A DNA stretch of 45,552 nucleotides from an uncultured Prevotellaceae bacterium (GTDB lineage: Bacteria > Bacteroidota > Bacteroidia > Bacteroidales > Bacteroidaceae): the NCBI GenBank assembly GCA_902765585.1, contig CACXAG010000002.1, positions 1 to 45,552 of the forward strand. Direction: 5' to 3'. The notes under the pieces were generated by a model, which was not told where the DNA came from, ran no database searches, and worked only from the letters and a program-made list of their open reading frames with translations. This document shows, in pieces, positions 13,324 to 21,489 of the stretch; the first letter of the stretch is position 1; each line of letters begins with the position of its first letter. A program made the position numbers and the translations under genes.

Positions 13324-13923
13324 TTATTTGACAGACTGGTTGATTTGCTCGATATAGTCAAGCACCTCGTCGCGGCCTTCCTTCTTTTCAGCCGACGTCA
13401 GGAACATCGGGGGCATCTCTTCCCAGGTCTCTGAAAGTGTCTTCTTATACGCCTCCATGGCCTGACGGCACTTGTTTGGCGTCAGCTTGTCGGCCTTGGT
13501 GAAGACGATGGAGAACGGGATGCTGGACAGTCCCAGCCACTCGATGAACTCCAGGTCTATCTTCTGCGGTTCCAAGCGGATGTCCACCAGCACGAAGACG
13601 TTCACCAGCTGTTCGCGCTGCAGAATGTAGCCGCGAATCATCTGGTCCAGCCTGTCTACCTCCTTCTTCGACCGCTTGGCATAGCCATAGCCCGGCAGGT
13701 CGACCAGATACCACTCCTTATTAATAATAAAGTGGTTGATGAGCAACGTCTTGCCTGGTGTCGCACTCGTCTTCGCCAGTTTCTTGTTGTTTGTCAGCAT
13801 ATTGATCAGGCTCGACTTGCCCACGTTCGAGCGCCCGATGAAGGCATATTCAGGCTTCGTGTCCTTCGGGCACATCGACACCATCGGTGCCGACAGGGAG
13901 AATTCAGCTTGCTTGATGTCCAT
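13324..13923 (-). CDS. engB: ribosome biogenesis GTPase YihA/YsxC (EngB)
   Basis: The 199-aa GTPase is needed for large-subunit assembly. The G motifs are G1 GRSNVGKS (residues 30-37), the T loop around TPGKT, G3 DLPGYG (75-80), G4 TKAD (142-145) and G5 TSAEK (176-180). I chose ATG 13923 (MDIKQAEFS) rather than the longer frame to 14094. The family starts here, and a consensus promoter (13947-13978) lies inside the longer version. The gene is divergent from rho, with back-to-back promoters. Confidence 0.96.
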   Translation of the reverse strand: MDIKQAEFSLSAPMVSMCPKDTKPEYAFIGRSNVGKSSLINMLTNNKKLAKTSATPGKTLLINHFIINKEWYLVDLPGYGYAKRSKKEVDRLDQMIRGYILQREQLVNVFVLVDIRLEPQKIDLEFIEWLGLSSIPFSIVFTKADKLTPNKCRQAMEAYKKTLSETWEEMPPMFLTSAEKKEGRDEVLDYIEQINQSVK

Positions 13924-13946
13924 ACGTCTTTCGCTAATTTTGTGTG

Positions 13947-13978
13947 CAAAGGTACAACTTTTCCTAAAGAAAAGCAAA
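13947..13978 (-). promoter_or_regulatory. engB promoter
   Basis: Minus-strand TTTG (13975-13978), a 20-bp spacer and TACCTTTG (13947-13954) match the consensus. It fixes the engB start at 13923. Confidence 0.8.
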
Positions 13979-13994
13979 TTAACCGCTTGAAAGT

Positions 13995-14025
13995 TTTGTC
14001 GTTTCAAAAATAATACGTACCTTTG
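13995..14025 (+). promoter_or_regulatory. rho promoter
   Basis: TTTG (13995-13998), a 19-bp spacer and TACCTTTG (14018-14025) lie about 100 nt upstream of the rho ATG. Its -33 box is 16 bp from that of engB, so the pair is divergent and compact. Confidence 0.8.
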
Positions 14026-14127
14026 CATCCGAATTTCAGAAAACGTGTTTCCGTCCGCGAAGCACTTTGTTTCCAAAGACAATTCCAACATCATTGAATC
14101 ATTAACGAATTACTGTATATTATCATT

Positions 14128-16083
14128 ATGTACACGAAAGAAGAATTAGAAAAGCTTCCTGTTTCCGAACTGATGGAGATAGCGAACGAACTGGGTGTCA
14201 AGGTATCGCAGAACGACGAGCTGGAAACGGTGGTCTATGCCATACTCGACAAGGCAGCCGAGAACTCTGCTGCCGGGGTGACTACCCCGAAGCGCAAGCG
14301 CACCCGCATAGCCAAAGATAATAATAAGGTATATACCGTCAACGGTTCCGACGGCGAGAGTCTGGATGCCAAGAGCACCAAACCCACCAAGAAACCGTCA
14401 CTGAGCAAGGTCATTGCCGCTGCTGCCGCTGCTGATGCCAGCATAGCCGAACAGGCTGCTGCAGAGAGTGAAGCATCCGCCGAGAGTGAGGCGCCTGCCG
14501 AGGCCAAGCCCGCTCCCAAGAAGCGTGGCCGCAAGTCGAAGAAAGAGCTGGAGGAGATAGCTGCTGCCGAGGCTGCCAAGAAGGCCGCAGAAGAAGCTGC
14601 TGCCAACGATGCTGACGCCCAGCAGGCCGAGGAGGTTGTTGATACTCTTATCCCTGAGGCTACCGCAAACAACGATGCCACAACTGACGAGGGCAACGGC
14701 ATCTCCCCTGAAGATATCGACAAGCTGCAGGAGAAGATGGCTCACCAGGCTGCTGCTGGCGAGAACGCTGACGGCGTCTGGGAAGGCGACCCTGCCGACG
14801 GAACAGACTTCATCACCGTTGTCGACCTGCCTATTGAGGACCAGGAGGCCATTCCTACCGTCGACATCTTCGACCGCCCAGTTGTACAGCAGCAGGAGCA
14901 GTCTATAGCACCCGTCCGTCAGGGTGGCAACGGCCAGCGCCAACAGGCTGCCAACTTCGACTTTGCCGACCTCATCACTGGCAATGGCGTACTGGAGATT
15001 CTGCAGGACGGCTACGGATTCCTGCGCTCGTCGGACTACAACTACCTGTCGTCGCCTGATGACATCTACGTCAACCCGCAGCAAATCAAGCACTACTCGC
15101 TGAAGACTGGCGACGTGGTGGAATGCACCGTACGTCCGCCACACGACAACGAGAAGTATTTCGCACTCTCTACAGTCACCAGCATCAATGGCCGTCAGCC
15201 ACAGGAGGTACGTGACCGCGTGGCCTTCGAGCACCTGACACCCCTCTTCCCCGACGAGAAGTTCACACTCTGCGGCGACCCTGCCACCACCAACCCCTCG
15301 GTGCGCATCGTCGACCTCTTCTCGCCTATCGGCAAGGGACAGCGCGCACTCATCGTTGCACAGCCCAAGACGGGTAAGACACTGCTGATGAAGGACATCG
15401 CCAACGCCATCGCTGCCAACCACCCCGAGGCATACATCATGATGCTGCTCATCGACGAGCGTCCGGAGGAAGTTACCGACATGGCTCGCACGGTCAATGC
15501 TGAGGTCATCGCCTCAACTTTCGACGAGCCTGCCGACCGCCACGTGAAGATTGCCGGCATCGTACTGGAGAAGGCCAAGCGCATGGTGGAATGCGGCCAC
15601 GACGTCGTCATCTTCCTTGACTCCATCACCCGTCTGGCCCGTGCCTACAATACTGTAGCGCCCGCCAGCGGAAAAGTACTCACTGGTGGTGTCGACGCCA
15701 ACGCCCTGCAGAAGCCCAAGCGTTTCTTCGGTGCTGCCCGCAACATCGAGAACGGCGGTTCGCTGACCATCATCGCTACCGCCCTGACGGATACGGGTAG
15801 CAAGATGGACGAGGTCATCTTCGAGGAATTCAAGGGTACGGGTAACTCCGAGCTGCAGCTCGACCGCATGCTGGCCAACAAGCGCGTATTCCCGGCTGTC
15901 AACCTCGTACAGAGCTCGACACGCCGCGACGACCTGCTGCAGGATCAGACCACGCTCAACCGCATGTGGATTATCCGCAAGTTCATTGCCGAGATGAACC
16001 CCATCGAGGCTATGAGCACTGTCCGCGACCGACTGGTACAGACCCACTCCAACGAGGAGTTCCTGCTGTCCATGAACGGATGA
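14128..16083 (+). CDS. rho: transcription termination factor Rho with long N-terminal insert
   Basis: The 651-aa protein is well above the roughly 420 aa of E. coli Rho. The N-terminal Rho domain ([22 protein letters not shown]) is at 1-45. A disordered Ala/Glu/Lys-rich insert of about 200 residues follows ([15 protein letters not shown], many AAE runs). Next come the cold-shock-like RNA-binding domain ([31 protein letters not shown] begins near 288, written here only in outline) and the RecA-type motor. The Walker A motif is AQPKTGKT at residues 411-418, with LIDERPEEV and the Q/R loops downstream. Long inserts are usual in Bacteroidetes Rho and may tune RNA binding or condensation. The roughly 100-nt leader before ATG leaves room for autoregulation. 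A bidirectional terminator follows. Confidence 0.97.
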   Translation: MYTKEELEKLPVSELMEIANELGVKVSQNDELETVVYAILDKAAENSAAGVTTPKRKRTRIAKDNNKVYTVNGSDGESLDAKSTKPTKKPSLSKVIAAAAAADASIAEQAAAESEASAESEAPAEAKPAPKKRGRKSKKELEEIAAAEAAKKAAEEAAANDADAQQAEEVVDTLIPEATANNDATTDEGNGISPEDIDKLQEKMAHQAAAGENADGVWEGDPADGTDFITVVDLPIEDQEAIPTVDIFDRPVVQQQEQSIAPVRQGGNGQRQQAANFDFADLITGNGVLEILQDGYGFLRSSDYNYLSSPDDIYVNPQQIKHYSLKTGDVVECTVRPPHDNEKYFALSTVTSINGRQPQEVRDRVAFEHLTPLFPDEKFTLCGDPATTNPSVRIVDLFSPIGKGQRALIVAQPKTGKTLLMKDIANAIAANHPEAYIMMLLIDERPEEVTDMARTVNAEVIASTFDEPADRHVKIAGIVLEKAKRMVECGHDVVIFLDSITRLARAYNTVAPASGKVLTGGVDANALQKPKRFFGAARNIENGGSLTIIATALTDTGSKMDEVIFEEFKGTGNSELQLDRMLANKRVFPAVNLVQSSTRRDDLLQDQTTLNRMWIIRKFIAEMNPIEAMSTVRDRLVQTHSNEEFLLSMNG

Positions 16084-16106
16084 ACGGATAAACAAACAAC
16101 ATAAAA

Positions 16107-16147
16107 AAGCAACGGATTCCACAGCTGTAGAATCCGTTGCTTCTTTT
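16107..16147. terminator. bidirectional terminator between rho and the HU/LysM gene
   Basis: A perfect 13-bp stem, AAGCAACGGATTC with GAATCCGTTGCTT, encloses a 10-nt loop. TCTTTTTAT lies on one side and a run of A on the other, so both convergent genes can end here. Confidence 0.9.
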
Positions 16148-17283
16148 TATTTCTTGCTGCGCTTCTTCAGCTGTAGCTTAGGAATCTTAATAACCTGACC
16201 CTCCTTAATGGTTGGATTCTTAGGAAAGTTATTGTAGACTTCCACATAACACTCCATGTCAGGACCCAAGTTAGCACGGCAGATACCGTAGAATGTCTGT
16301 CCAGCCTGTACCTTGACCTCATGGTCAAGGCCTACAATACGATAAGCGCCCAGACGTACACGGTCATCCTTAGCAGCATATTGGTCAACGGTCTCAACAG
16401 GCTTTACCGCCTGCTTCTCGACAGTTTCCTCAACAGTTTTCTCGACTGCTTTCACTGTGTCTTTGACTATTTCCGCAGTCTTTAGTGCCTCGGCTTCGAC
16501 CTTCACGCTGTCCTTGACGACAACGACTGTATCCATGACGACAACGGTATCAGGAACAACATTTGGCAATGGTTTGTTAACGCCATAATAGTAGCCGCCA
16601 TAGGCCGACCCAGCCATCAAAGCCAACACGCCAAGCGCCTTCAGCAGCCAACCTAACGAATGCTTTTCATTGTTCTCTGCGATGTCCTCCTGCTCTTCTA
16701 CTTCTTCAGTGGGAACATCCTGCTCTTCAACAACTTCAACGGGAACTTCCTGCTCTTTTATTTTTTCAGTGGGAATTTCCTGCTCGACCACCTCAATCGG
16801 AGTTTCCTCAGCAACAGGTTCCTCAGCAGTCTCCTCTATTGTTGTCACATTGGCGAGTGTCACCACGGACGAGTCCTCTGTGACAACCTCCTCAGTCTCT
16901 TCTTCCGAATCGTCGTCCTTCAGTTCTTCCTTGGTGTCGACCTTCATGTCGTCAAATTCCACACCGTCGTTCAGCACAACAGTCTCAAACTGCGAGAACG
17001 GCTTGTTGACCAGTTCCTTCATCGTAGCATCAGGGATGAACGTCAGCTTCGAGTGACCGCTAATAGTGACACGCTCACCCGTGCGGACACTGACGCTCTC
17101 GCGGGCTTCAACATCGATAATACGGAACGTTCCCAGCCCCTTGACCTTCACCTGTTCGCCAGCATTGAGACGCTCCATAATGACGGCAAACAACTCCGTC
17201 ACAAACTGGTTGGCCTCCCGCCTGTCCAGACCGTTCTTGTCCACCAAGACGGCAGCAATATCATTGATTGTCAGTTTTCCCAT
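16147..17283 (-). CDS. HU-like DNA-binding domain / transmembrane / LysM fusion protein
   Basis: This is a 378-aa fusion. Residues 1-92 form an HU/IHF-type domain (INDIAAVLVDKNGLDRREA, VKVKGLGTFRIIDVEARES, then SVRTGERVTISG and the FIPDATMKELVN end). Residues 105-205 are very acidic with an imperfect repeat of about 10 residues (VPVEVVEEQD, VPTEEVEEQE). Residues 211-233 are a single membrane helix (GWLLKALGVLALMAGSAYGG). A Val/Asp-rich spacer leads to a LysM domain at 320-372 (VKVQAGQTFYGICRANLGPD, then NPTIKEGQVIKIPK). The HU part should lie in the cytoplasm and LysM in the periplasm on peptidoglycan. The gene is 3 nt after an HU gene in the rimO operon. The layout is clear; a role in tethering chromosome to wall is inference. 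The HU beta-arm is altered, so DNA binding is not proven. Confidence 0.9.
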   Translation of the reverse strand: MGKLTINDIAAVLVDKNGLDRREANQFVTELFAVIMERLNAGEQVKVKGLGTFRIIDVEARESVSVRTGERVTISGHSKLTFIPDATMKELVNKPFSQFETVVLNDGVEFDDMKVDTKEELKDDDSEEETEEVVTEDSSVVTLANVTTIEETAEEPVAEETPIEVVEQEIPTEKIKEQEVPVEVVEEQDVPTEEVEEQEDIAENNEKHSLGWLLKALGVLALMAGSAYGGYYYGVNKPLPNVVPDTVVVMDTVVVVKDSVKVEAEALKTAEIVKDTVKAVEKTVEETVEKQAVKPVETVDQYAAKDDRVRLGAYRIVGLDHEVKVQAGQTFYGICRANLGPDMECYVEVYNNFPKNPTIKEGQVIKIPKLQLKKRSKK

Positions 17284-17286
17284 AAC

Positions 17287-17568
17287 CTACTTGCCTCCTT
17301 TCAGTTTGTCCTTCCACGTCTGGTTGGGTTTAAAACTCAGCACCAGCTTCGGCGGCACTAGCAAGCGCTGGTTAGTAGCCGGATTCAGAAAGACACGCTC
17401 CATCTTCTTCTTGGTCTCAAAGGTTCCGAAATTGGTCACCAGCACGGAGTCGCCCTCCTGAAAAGCATCACCCATGGCGTTGATGACATTATTCACCAGT
17501 CGCTGGGTGTCCTTGGGATTATGCCCGGTACGGGCGGCTAATTCAGCTATCAGTTCCTTGTTGTTCAT
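17287..17568 (-). CDS. HU family DNA-binding protein
   Basis: The 93-aa protein is of classic HU length. It starts NNKELIAELAARTGHNPKDT and has VTNFGTFETKKK, then NPATNQRLLVPPKLVLSFKP, where the beta-arm with NPAT should insert into the DNA minor groove. It acts as a nucleoid architectural protein, as homodimer or heterodimer. Its start overlaps the rimO stop by 4 nt (ATGA) and it is followed by the HU/LysM gene after 3 nt. The two HU paralogues are therefore made together and may form mixed dimers, which would recruit the membrane-bound one to DNA. That last point is inference. Confidence 0.95.
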   Translation of the reverse strand: MNNKELIAELAARTGHNPKDTQRLVNNVINAMGDAFQEGDSVLVTNFGTFETKKKMERVFLNPATNQRLLVPPKLVLSFKPNQTWKDKLKGGK

Positions 17569-18923
17569 ATCGTAGTAGCATATAAGTCAAATTCTTCAGC
17601 ATCGGTAATGCGGACGTCGTAGAATTGTCCGACGGTCAGCTTTTTGCCTCTCCGCTCACCCCGATGAATCAGCACCTCGGGGTCAACCTCGGGCGAACAG
17701 TATTCCGTACGACCTACGTACCAGTCGCCCTCTATGCGGTCAATGATGACACGCAACGTTTGGCCGACCTTCTGGGCTTCTATCTCGGCACTGATGTTCT
17801 GCTGCACGCGCATCAGCTTGTCGAGCCTGCGCTGCTTCACCTCCTCTGGCACATCGTCCTGATAATGTTCAGCCGAGTAGGTGCCCTCCTCTTCGGAATA
17901 GGCAAAGGCCCCCATGCGCTCAAAGCGAGCCCACTTGGTGAATGCAATCAGTTCCTCAAAATCCTCGTCAGTCTCGCCTGGGAATCCCACCATCAGCGTC
18001 GTACGGATATGGATGCCGGGCACTTCGCGGCGCAGGCGTTCCACCAGATCGTAGGTTTCCTGCTTGGTGACGTGGCGTTTCATGCGGTCGAGCATGTGGT
18101 CGCTGATATGCTGCAAGGCAATGTCGAGATACTTACAGACATTCTTCTTCTCACGCATCACCCGCAGCAGGTCCCACGGGAAATGCGTCGGATAGGCGTA
18201 GTGCAGGCGTATCCATTCCACACCCTCGATGTCGGCCATCTGCTCAATGAGTTCGGCAATATGCTGCTGACCATCGATGTCGACACCATAGTAGGTCAAC
18301 TCTTGGGCGATGACGTTAAACTCCTTGACGCCCTGACCAACCATCCAGCGCACCTCGTTGAGTATCTCCTGCATGGGGCGACTCTGGTGCCTGCCCGTAA
18401 TCAGCGGTATGGCGCAATAGGCACAATGCCTGTCGCAGCCTTCCGATATCTTGATATAGGTATAGTGCGAAGGTGTCGTGAGTTTACGTTGAACATTAAA
18501 CATTGAACATTGAACGTTATTGGCTGCGTGATCGACTCTTGAACTATCGTCGTTCAACGTTCCATGTTCAACGTTCAACGTATTCAGCAACTGCTTATAG
18601 TTGAACTTGCCATACCAGCCATCGACTTCCGGAATCTCTTTCTCCAAGTCTGCCAGATAGCGCTCGGAGAGGCAGCCCATCACAAAGAGCTTCTCGATAC
18701 GACCCTCAGTCTTGGCCTGTGCAAACTCCAGGATGGTATTGATACTTTCCTCTTTGGCGTCGGCTATGAAGCCGCAGGTATTGATGACAACTATCTCGCC
18801 CTGAGGGTTGTCGCTATCGTGCGTACAGTGATAGCCGTTGGCCTCCATCAAGCCCATGAGCATCTCGCTGTCAACGAGATTCTTTGAACATCCGAGCGAA
18901 ATAAAGTCTATCGTCTTCATCAT
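17565..18923 (-). CDS. rimO: ribosomal protein S12 methylthiotransferase RimO, with repeat-derived insert
   Basis: The 452-aa radical-SAM enzyme methylthiolates an aspartate of S12. The N-terminal MTTase domain has Cys12, Cys50 and Cys84 for the auxiliary [4Fe-4S] cluster. The radical-SAM motif is CDRHCAYC (Cys163, 167, 170). The C-terminal TRAM part is near FYDVRITDAEEFDLYA. Between the two domains, residues about 114-146 (NVEHGTLNDD, NNVQCSMFNVQRK) are not family sequence. They are the translation of GTTCAACGT-type repeats. The frame stays open and all motifs are intact, so the enzyme is probably functional with a longer inter-domain loop. The gene lies in the operon ftsY-sORF-rimO-HU-HU/LysM. 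Confidence 0.95.
   Translation of the reverse strand: MMKTIDFISLGCSKNLVDSEMLMGLMEANGYHCTHDSDNPQGEIVVINTCGFIADAKEESINTILEFAQAKTEGRIEKLFVMGCLSERYLADLEKEIPEVDGWYGKFNYKQLLNTLNVEHGTLNDDSSRVDHAANNVQCSMFNVQRKLTTPSHYTYIKISEGCDRHCAYCAIPLITGRHQSRPMQEILNEVRWMVGQGVKEFNVIAQELTYYGVDIDGQQHIAELIEQMADIEGVEWIRLHYAYPTHFPWDLLRVMREKKNVCKYLDIALQHISDHMLDRMKRHVTKQETYDLVERLRREVPGIHIRTTLMVGFPGETDEDFEELIAFTKWARFERMGAFAYSEEEGTYSAEHYQDDVPEEVKQRRLDKLMRVQQNISAEIEAQKVGQTLRVIIDRIEGDWYVGRTEYCSPEVDPEVLIHRGERRGKKLTVGQFYDVRITDAEEFDLYATTI
18486..18584. repeat. dispersed GTTCAACGT/AACATTGAAC repeat inside rimO
   Basis: Two clusters of the repeat, in opposite orientation (about 18488-18517 and 18552-18582), sit in the rimO coding sequence. 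They match the repeat at 11480-11520. The inserted length is a multiple of three, so the gene is not broken. Confidence 0.75.
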
Positions 18924-18926
18924 TTA

Positions 18927-19007
18927 TTAAAACAAGAAGAACAGACACGCAGCAAAAGCGCCACACGCCAATCCGATTACCAAACCTTCAATAAAAGTCT
19001 TCTTCAT
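18927..19007 (-). CDS. 26-aa predicted membrane peptide
   Basis: The short frame MKKTFIEGLVIGLACGAFAA plus CLFFLF fills the gap between ftsY and rimO. It starts 20 nt after the ftsY stop and ends 3 nt before the rimO start. It has two lysines, then one continuous hydrophobic helix with Gly spacing (EGLVIGLACG), as in small inner-membrane peptides. GAAGAATTGAAG lies before the ATG. The fit to the gap argues that it is real, but length alone gives little statistical support. Function unknown. Confidence 0.45.
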   Translation of the reverse strand: MKKTFIEGLVIGLACGAFAACLFFLF

Positions 19008-19027
19008 TACTTCAATTCTTCAATTTT

Positions 19028-19981
19028 TCATTTCTTAAACAGGCTGTCCACGAACTCCTTGCGGTCAAAGAGCTGCAAGTCCTTCATACCCTCGCCCAGA
19101 CCGATGTACTTCACAGGCACCTTCAACTGATCTGAGATACCGATGACCACACCACCCTTGGCCGTACCGTCAAGTTTGGTGATGGCCAGCGACGTAATCT
19201 GCGTGACGGCAGCAAACTGCTTAGCCTGTTCGAAGGCATTCTGTCCCGTCGAGCCGTCCAGCACCAGCAGCACCTCGTCGGGAGCCTCGGGCAGTACCTT
19301 CTTCATCACCTCCTTGATCTTCTTCAACTCGTTCATCAGGCCCACCTTGTTGTGCAGACGGCCAGCCGTATCTATCAGCACCACGTCGGCACCGTTGGCC
19401 TTGGCACTCTGCAGGGTATCGAAAGCCACTGACGCAGGGTCACTGCCCATCTGCTGCTTCACCACAGGCACACCTACTCGCTCACCCCAGATGCACAACT
19501 GCTCTACGGCAGCGGCACGGAAGGTGTCAGCAGCACCCAGGTAGACCTTCTTGCCTGCCTGCTTGAACTGCCACGCCAGCTTGCCGATGGTCGTGGTCTT
19601 ACCGACACCGTTGACGCCAACCACCAGGATGACGTAGGGCTTATGGTCGGTTGGCAGGTCCCAGTTGTTGTTATCTTCCGTGTTGTTCTCTGCCAGCAGC
19701 GAAGCAATCTCATCGCGCAGGATGGCATTCAACTCGCTGGTCGAAACATATTTGTCGCGGGCCACGCGCTCTTCTATGCGCTCGATAATCTTCAGGGTTG
19801 TCTCTACGCCGACATCAGAGGTGATGAGCACCTCCTCCAGATTGTCCAGTACATCGTCATCCACCTTCGACTTACCGGCCACAGCACGCGCCAATTTGTC
19901 AAACACGCTGGTCTTGGTCTTCTCCAATCCCTTGTCCAGCGTTTCTTTCTTTTCCTTATTAAAAAAACCAAAAATACCCAT
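19028..19981 (-). CDS. ftsY: signal recognition particle receptor FtsY
   Basis: The 317-aa SRP GTPase delivers ribosome-nascent-chain complexes to SecYEG at the inner membrane. A short N-terminal region (MGIFGFFNKEKKE) replaces the long acidic A domain of E. coli FtsY. The N domain follows, then the G domain with GVNGVGKTT (residues 122-130), the DTFRAAAVEQL insertion box, DTAGR and TKLDGTAKGG, and GLGEGMKDLQLFD near the end. I chose ATG 19981 because a consensus promoter (20000-20031) lies inside the longer frame to 20065. It heads the operon that continues to the HU/LysM gene. Confidence 0.96.
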   Translation of the reverse strand: MGIFGFFNKEKKETLDKGLEKTKTSVFDKLARAVAGKSKVDDDVLDNLEEVLITSDVGVETTLKIIERIEERVARDKYVSTSELNAILRDEIASLLAENNTEDNNNWDLPTDHKPYVILVVGVNGVGKTTTIGKLAWQFKQAGKKVYLGAADTFRAAAVEQLCIWGERVGVPVVKQQMGSDPASVAFDTLQSAKANGADVVLIDTAGRLHNKVGLMNELKKIKEVMKKVLPEAPDEVLLVLDGSTGQNAFEQAKQFAAVTQITSLAITKLDGTAKGGVVIGISDQLKVPVKYIGLGEGMKDLQLFDRKEFVDSLFKK

Positions 19982-19999
19982 AATGTAATATATTACAGC

Positions 20000-20031
20000 T
20001 GCAAAGGTACAAATAAGTGAGCAAAAAGCCA
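20000..20031 (-). promoter_or_regulatory. ftsY promoter
   Basis: Minus-strand TTTG (20028-20031), a 20-bp spacer and TACCTTTG (20000-20007) match the consensus; the leader is short. Confidence 0.75.
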
Positions 20032-20124
20032 AATAATTTTGGCTTTTTCGATTGCAACGCCACACTCTGCACCTTCAGGTCAGAGAACGTGAGTACCATC
20101 GAGACATAACCTCAAAGGCACAAA

Positions 20125-20157
20125 AAAATAAGGCTGCAACCATACATTGCAGCCTTA
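20125..20157 (-). terminator. terminator of the rpmB-rpmG-DUF4295 operon
   Basis: TAAGGCTGCAA pairs with TTGCAGCCTTA (20129-20157) around a 7-nt loop. The minus strand continues with TTTTTTT. It lies just after the DUF4295 stop codon. Confidence 0.85.
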
Positions 20158-20179
20158 AATTTATCTTTACTATCGAATA

Positions 20180-20338
20180 TTAGTTCTTAAAGAAGTCCTT
20201 GACGGCCTCGTTGGGAACCATCTGCTCGTCAAAGATGTAAGCACCCGTCTTAGGGCTCTTTACCATCTTGATAACCTTTGTGTAAGCGCGACCATCCTTT
20301 GAGCCTTCGTGGAGGGTAGCGACGGTTTTCTTTGCCAT
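20180..20338 (-). CDS. DUF4295 family small basic protein
   Basis: The 52-aa protein begins AKKTVATLHEGSKDGRAYTK and continues VIKMVKSPKTGAYIFDEQMV and ends VKDFFKN. This is the Bacteroidetes DUF4295 family, which I recall as always lying next to rpmB and rpmG. It is a cytoplasmic, basic and very short protein. The position in a ribosomal-protein operon suggests a lineage-specific ribosome component, an inference that fits its size and charge. It starts 13 nt after rpmG. Confidence 0.92.
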   Translation of the reverse strand: MAKKTVATLHEGSKDGRAYTKVIKMVKSPKTGAYIFDEQMVPNEAVKDFFKN

Positions 20339-20351
20339 GCTTTATATCGGA

Positions 20352-20543
20352 TTACTTAATCTCCTTGTGCACAGTCATGCGCTTCAGGATGGGGTTATAC
20401 TTCTTGAGTTCCATTCTCTCGGGGGTATTCTTACGGTTCTTGGTCGTAATGTAACGGCTTGTTCCGGGCAGTCCACTATCTTTCATCTCAGTGCACTCCA
20501 GAATCACCTGAACGCGGTTACCCTTTGCTTTCTTACCTGCCAT
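20352..20543 (-). CDS. rpmG: 50S ribosomal protein L33
   Basis: The 63-aa protein has the L33 pattern [32 protein letters not shown] and [14 protein letters not shown]. The CxxC zinc-type pairs are replaced (a C-minus form), with only one Cys in the first motif. It lies 5 nt downstream of rpmB and 13 nt upstream of the DUF4295 gene. Confidence 0.97.
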   Translation of the reverse strand: MAGKKAKGNRVQVILECTEMKDSGLPGTSRYITTKNRKNTPERMELKKYNPILKRMTVHKEIK

Positions 20544-20548
20544 GGTTA

Positions 20549-20812
20549 TTAGTCTCCTATTACTTTAATGTCCTTCCAATCAACATAACCCTTAGCAACA
20601 GCCTGCTTCAGGGCGGCGTCCAGACCTACCTTATTAATCATACGCAGACCAGCGGCGCTGATCTTCAACTGAATCCAGCAAGCCTCCTCTACATAGTAGA
20701 ACTTCTTGCTGAACAGGTTCACATCAAAGACGCGCTTTGTGCGGTGCTTTGAGTGCGACACATTATTACCACGCTGTGCCGTCTTTCCTGTAATTTGACA
20801 AATTTTCGACAT
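20549..20812 (-). CDS. rpmB: 50S ribosomal protein L28
   Basis: The 87-aa protein starts [20 protein letters not shown], followed by [19 protein letters not shown] and the C-terminal [18 protein letters not shown]. Length and motifs are normal for L28. It is the first gene of the rpmB-rpmG-DUF4295 operon. A TACCTTTG -7 box lies at 20865-20872. Confidence 0.97.
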   Translation of the reverse strand: MSKICQITGKTAQRGNNVSHSKHRTKRVFDVNLFSKKFYYVEEACWIQLKISAAGLRMINKVGLDAALKQAVAKGYVDWKDIKVIGD

Positions 20813-20864
20813 TTCTATCTACTTTTTATTTGTTCCTAAAATATAACTTACTCCAAACAGGGTG

Positions 20865-20872
20865 CAAAGGTA
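20865..20872 (-). promoter_or_regulatory. -7 element upstream of rpmB
   Basis: Minus-strand TACCTTTG followed by GCACC fits the -7 consensus, 53 nt before the rpmB start. A clear TTTG at -33 is lacking. Confidence 0.5.
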
Positions 20873-20931
20873 CTACTTTTAATCAAGAATGAAGAACGAA
20901 GAATTAAGAATTAATTACCTCTTAATGTTTT

Positions 20932-21453
20932 TTAACCTTCTAACTCTGTTTTCTCCCGTTTTTCGTCCTCTGCCTTCAGAAAATCGAGGAACAACTGCAT
21001 GGCATGATTGGTAGCGATGGCCAGGTTGATGTCGCGACCGTGGTCCTCTTCGACCTTCATTGTCACCTGACGTTCGGGGGTGCCGCAGGCCAGCCATATC
21101 GTACCCACGGGGATGTCCTTCGAGCCACCCGTAGGACCTGCCAATCCCGTGGCCGAAATAGCATAGTCGGTATTCAGCGAGCGACATGCGCCCTTTACCA
21201 TCTGACGGGCCACCTCCTCGCAGACAGCAGTCTGTTCGGCCAGCACCTCTGGGTCGACACCCAACAGCGACTCCTTGATTTCATCGACATACGAGATAAT
21301 GCCTCCCTTGAAATATTTCGATGCGCCTGGCACGGCAATGATGGCCTCGGCGATACGCCCACCTGTACAACTCTCGGCCGTACCAACGGTCTTCTCCATT
21401 TCCCACAGCAGCTGACTAACTTCGCGGCTGATAATCTTGCTTTCAAAATCCAT
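20932..21453 (-). CDS. pncC: CinA C-terminal family nicotinamide-nucleotide amidohydrolase
   Basis: The 173-aa protein is a stand-alone PncC domain. It deamidates nicotinamide mononucleotide to nicotinate mononucleotide in NAD recycling. The signature TAESCTGG is at residues 25-32, with the catalytic Ser next to Cys. GGIISYVDEIKESLLGV, SATGLAGPTGGSKDIPVGTI and the C-terminal helix follow. It lacks the N-terminal molybdopterin-like domain of full CinA. It begins 36 nt after tsaD on the same strand. Its role in competence is not implied. Confidence 0.94.
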   Translation of the reverse strand: MDFESKIISREVSQLLWEMEKTVGTAESCTGGRIAEAIIAVPGASKYFKGGIISYVDEIKESLLGVDPEVLAEQTAVCEEVARQMVKGACRSLNTDYAISATGLAGPTGGSKDIPVGTIWLACGTPERQVTMKVEEDHGRDINLAIATNHAMQLFLDFLKAEDEKREKTELEG

Positions 21454-21489
21454 AATGATATTTGACTATTTTACAGTTTTACTATTTCA

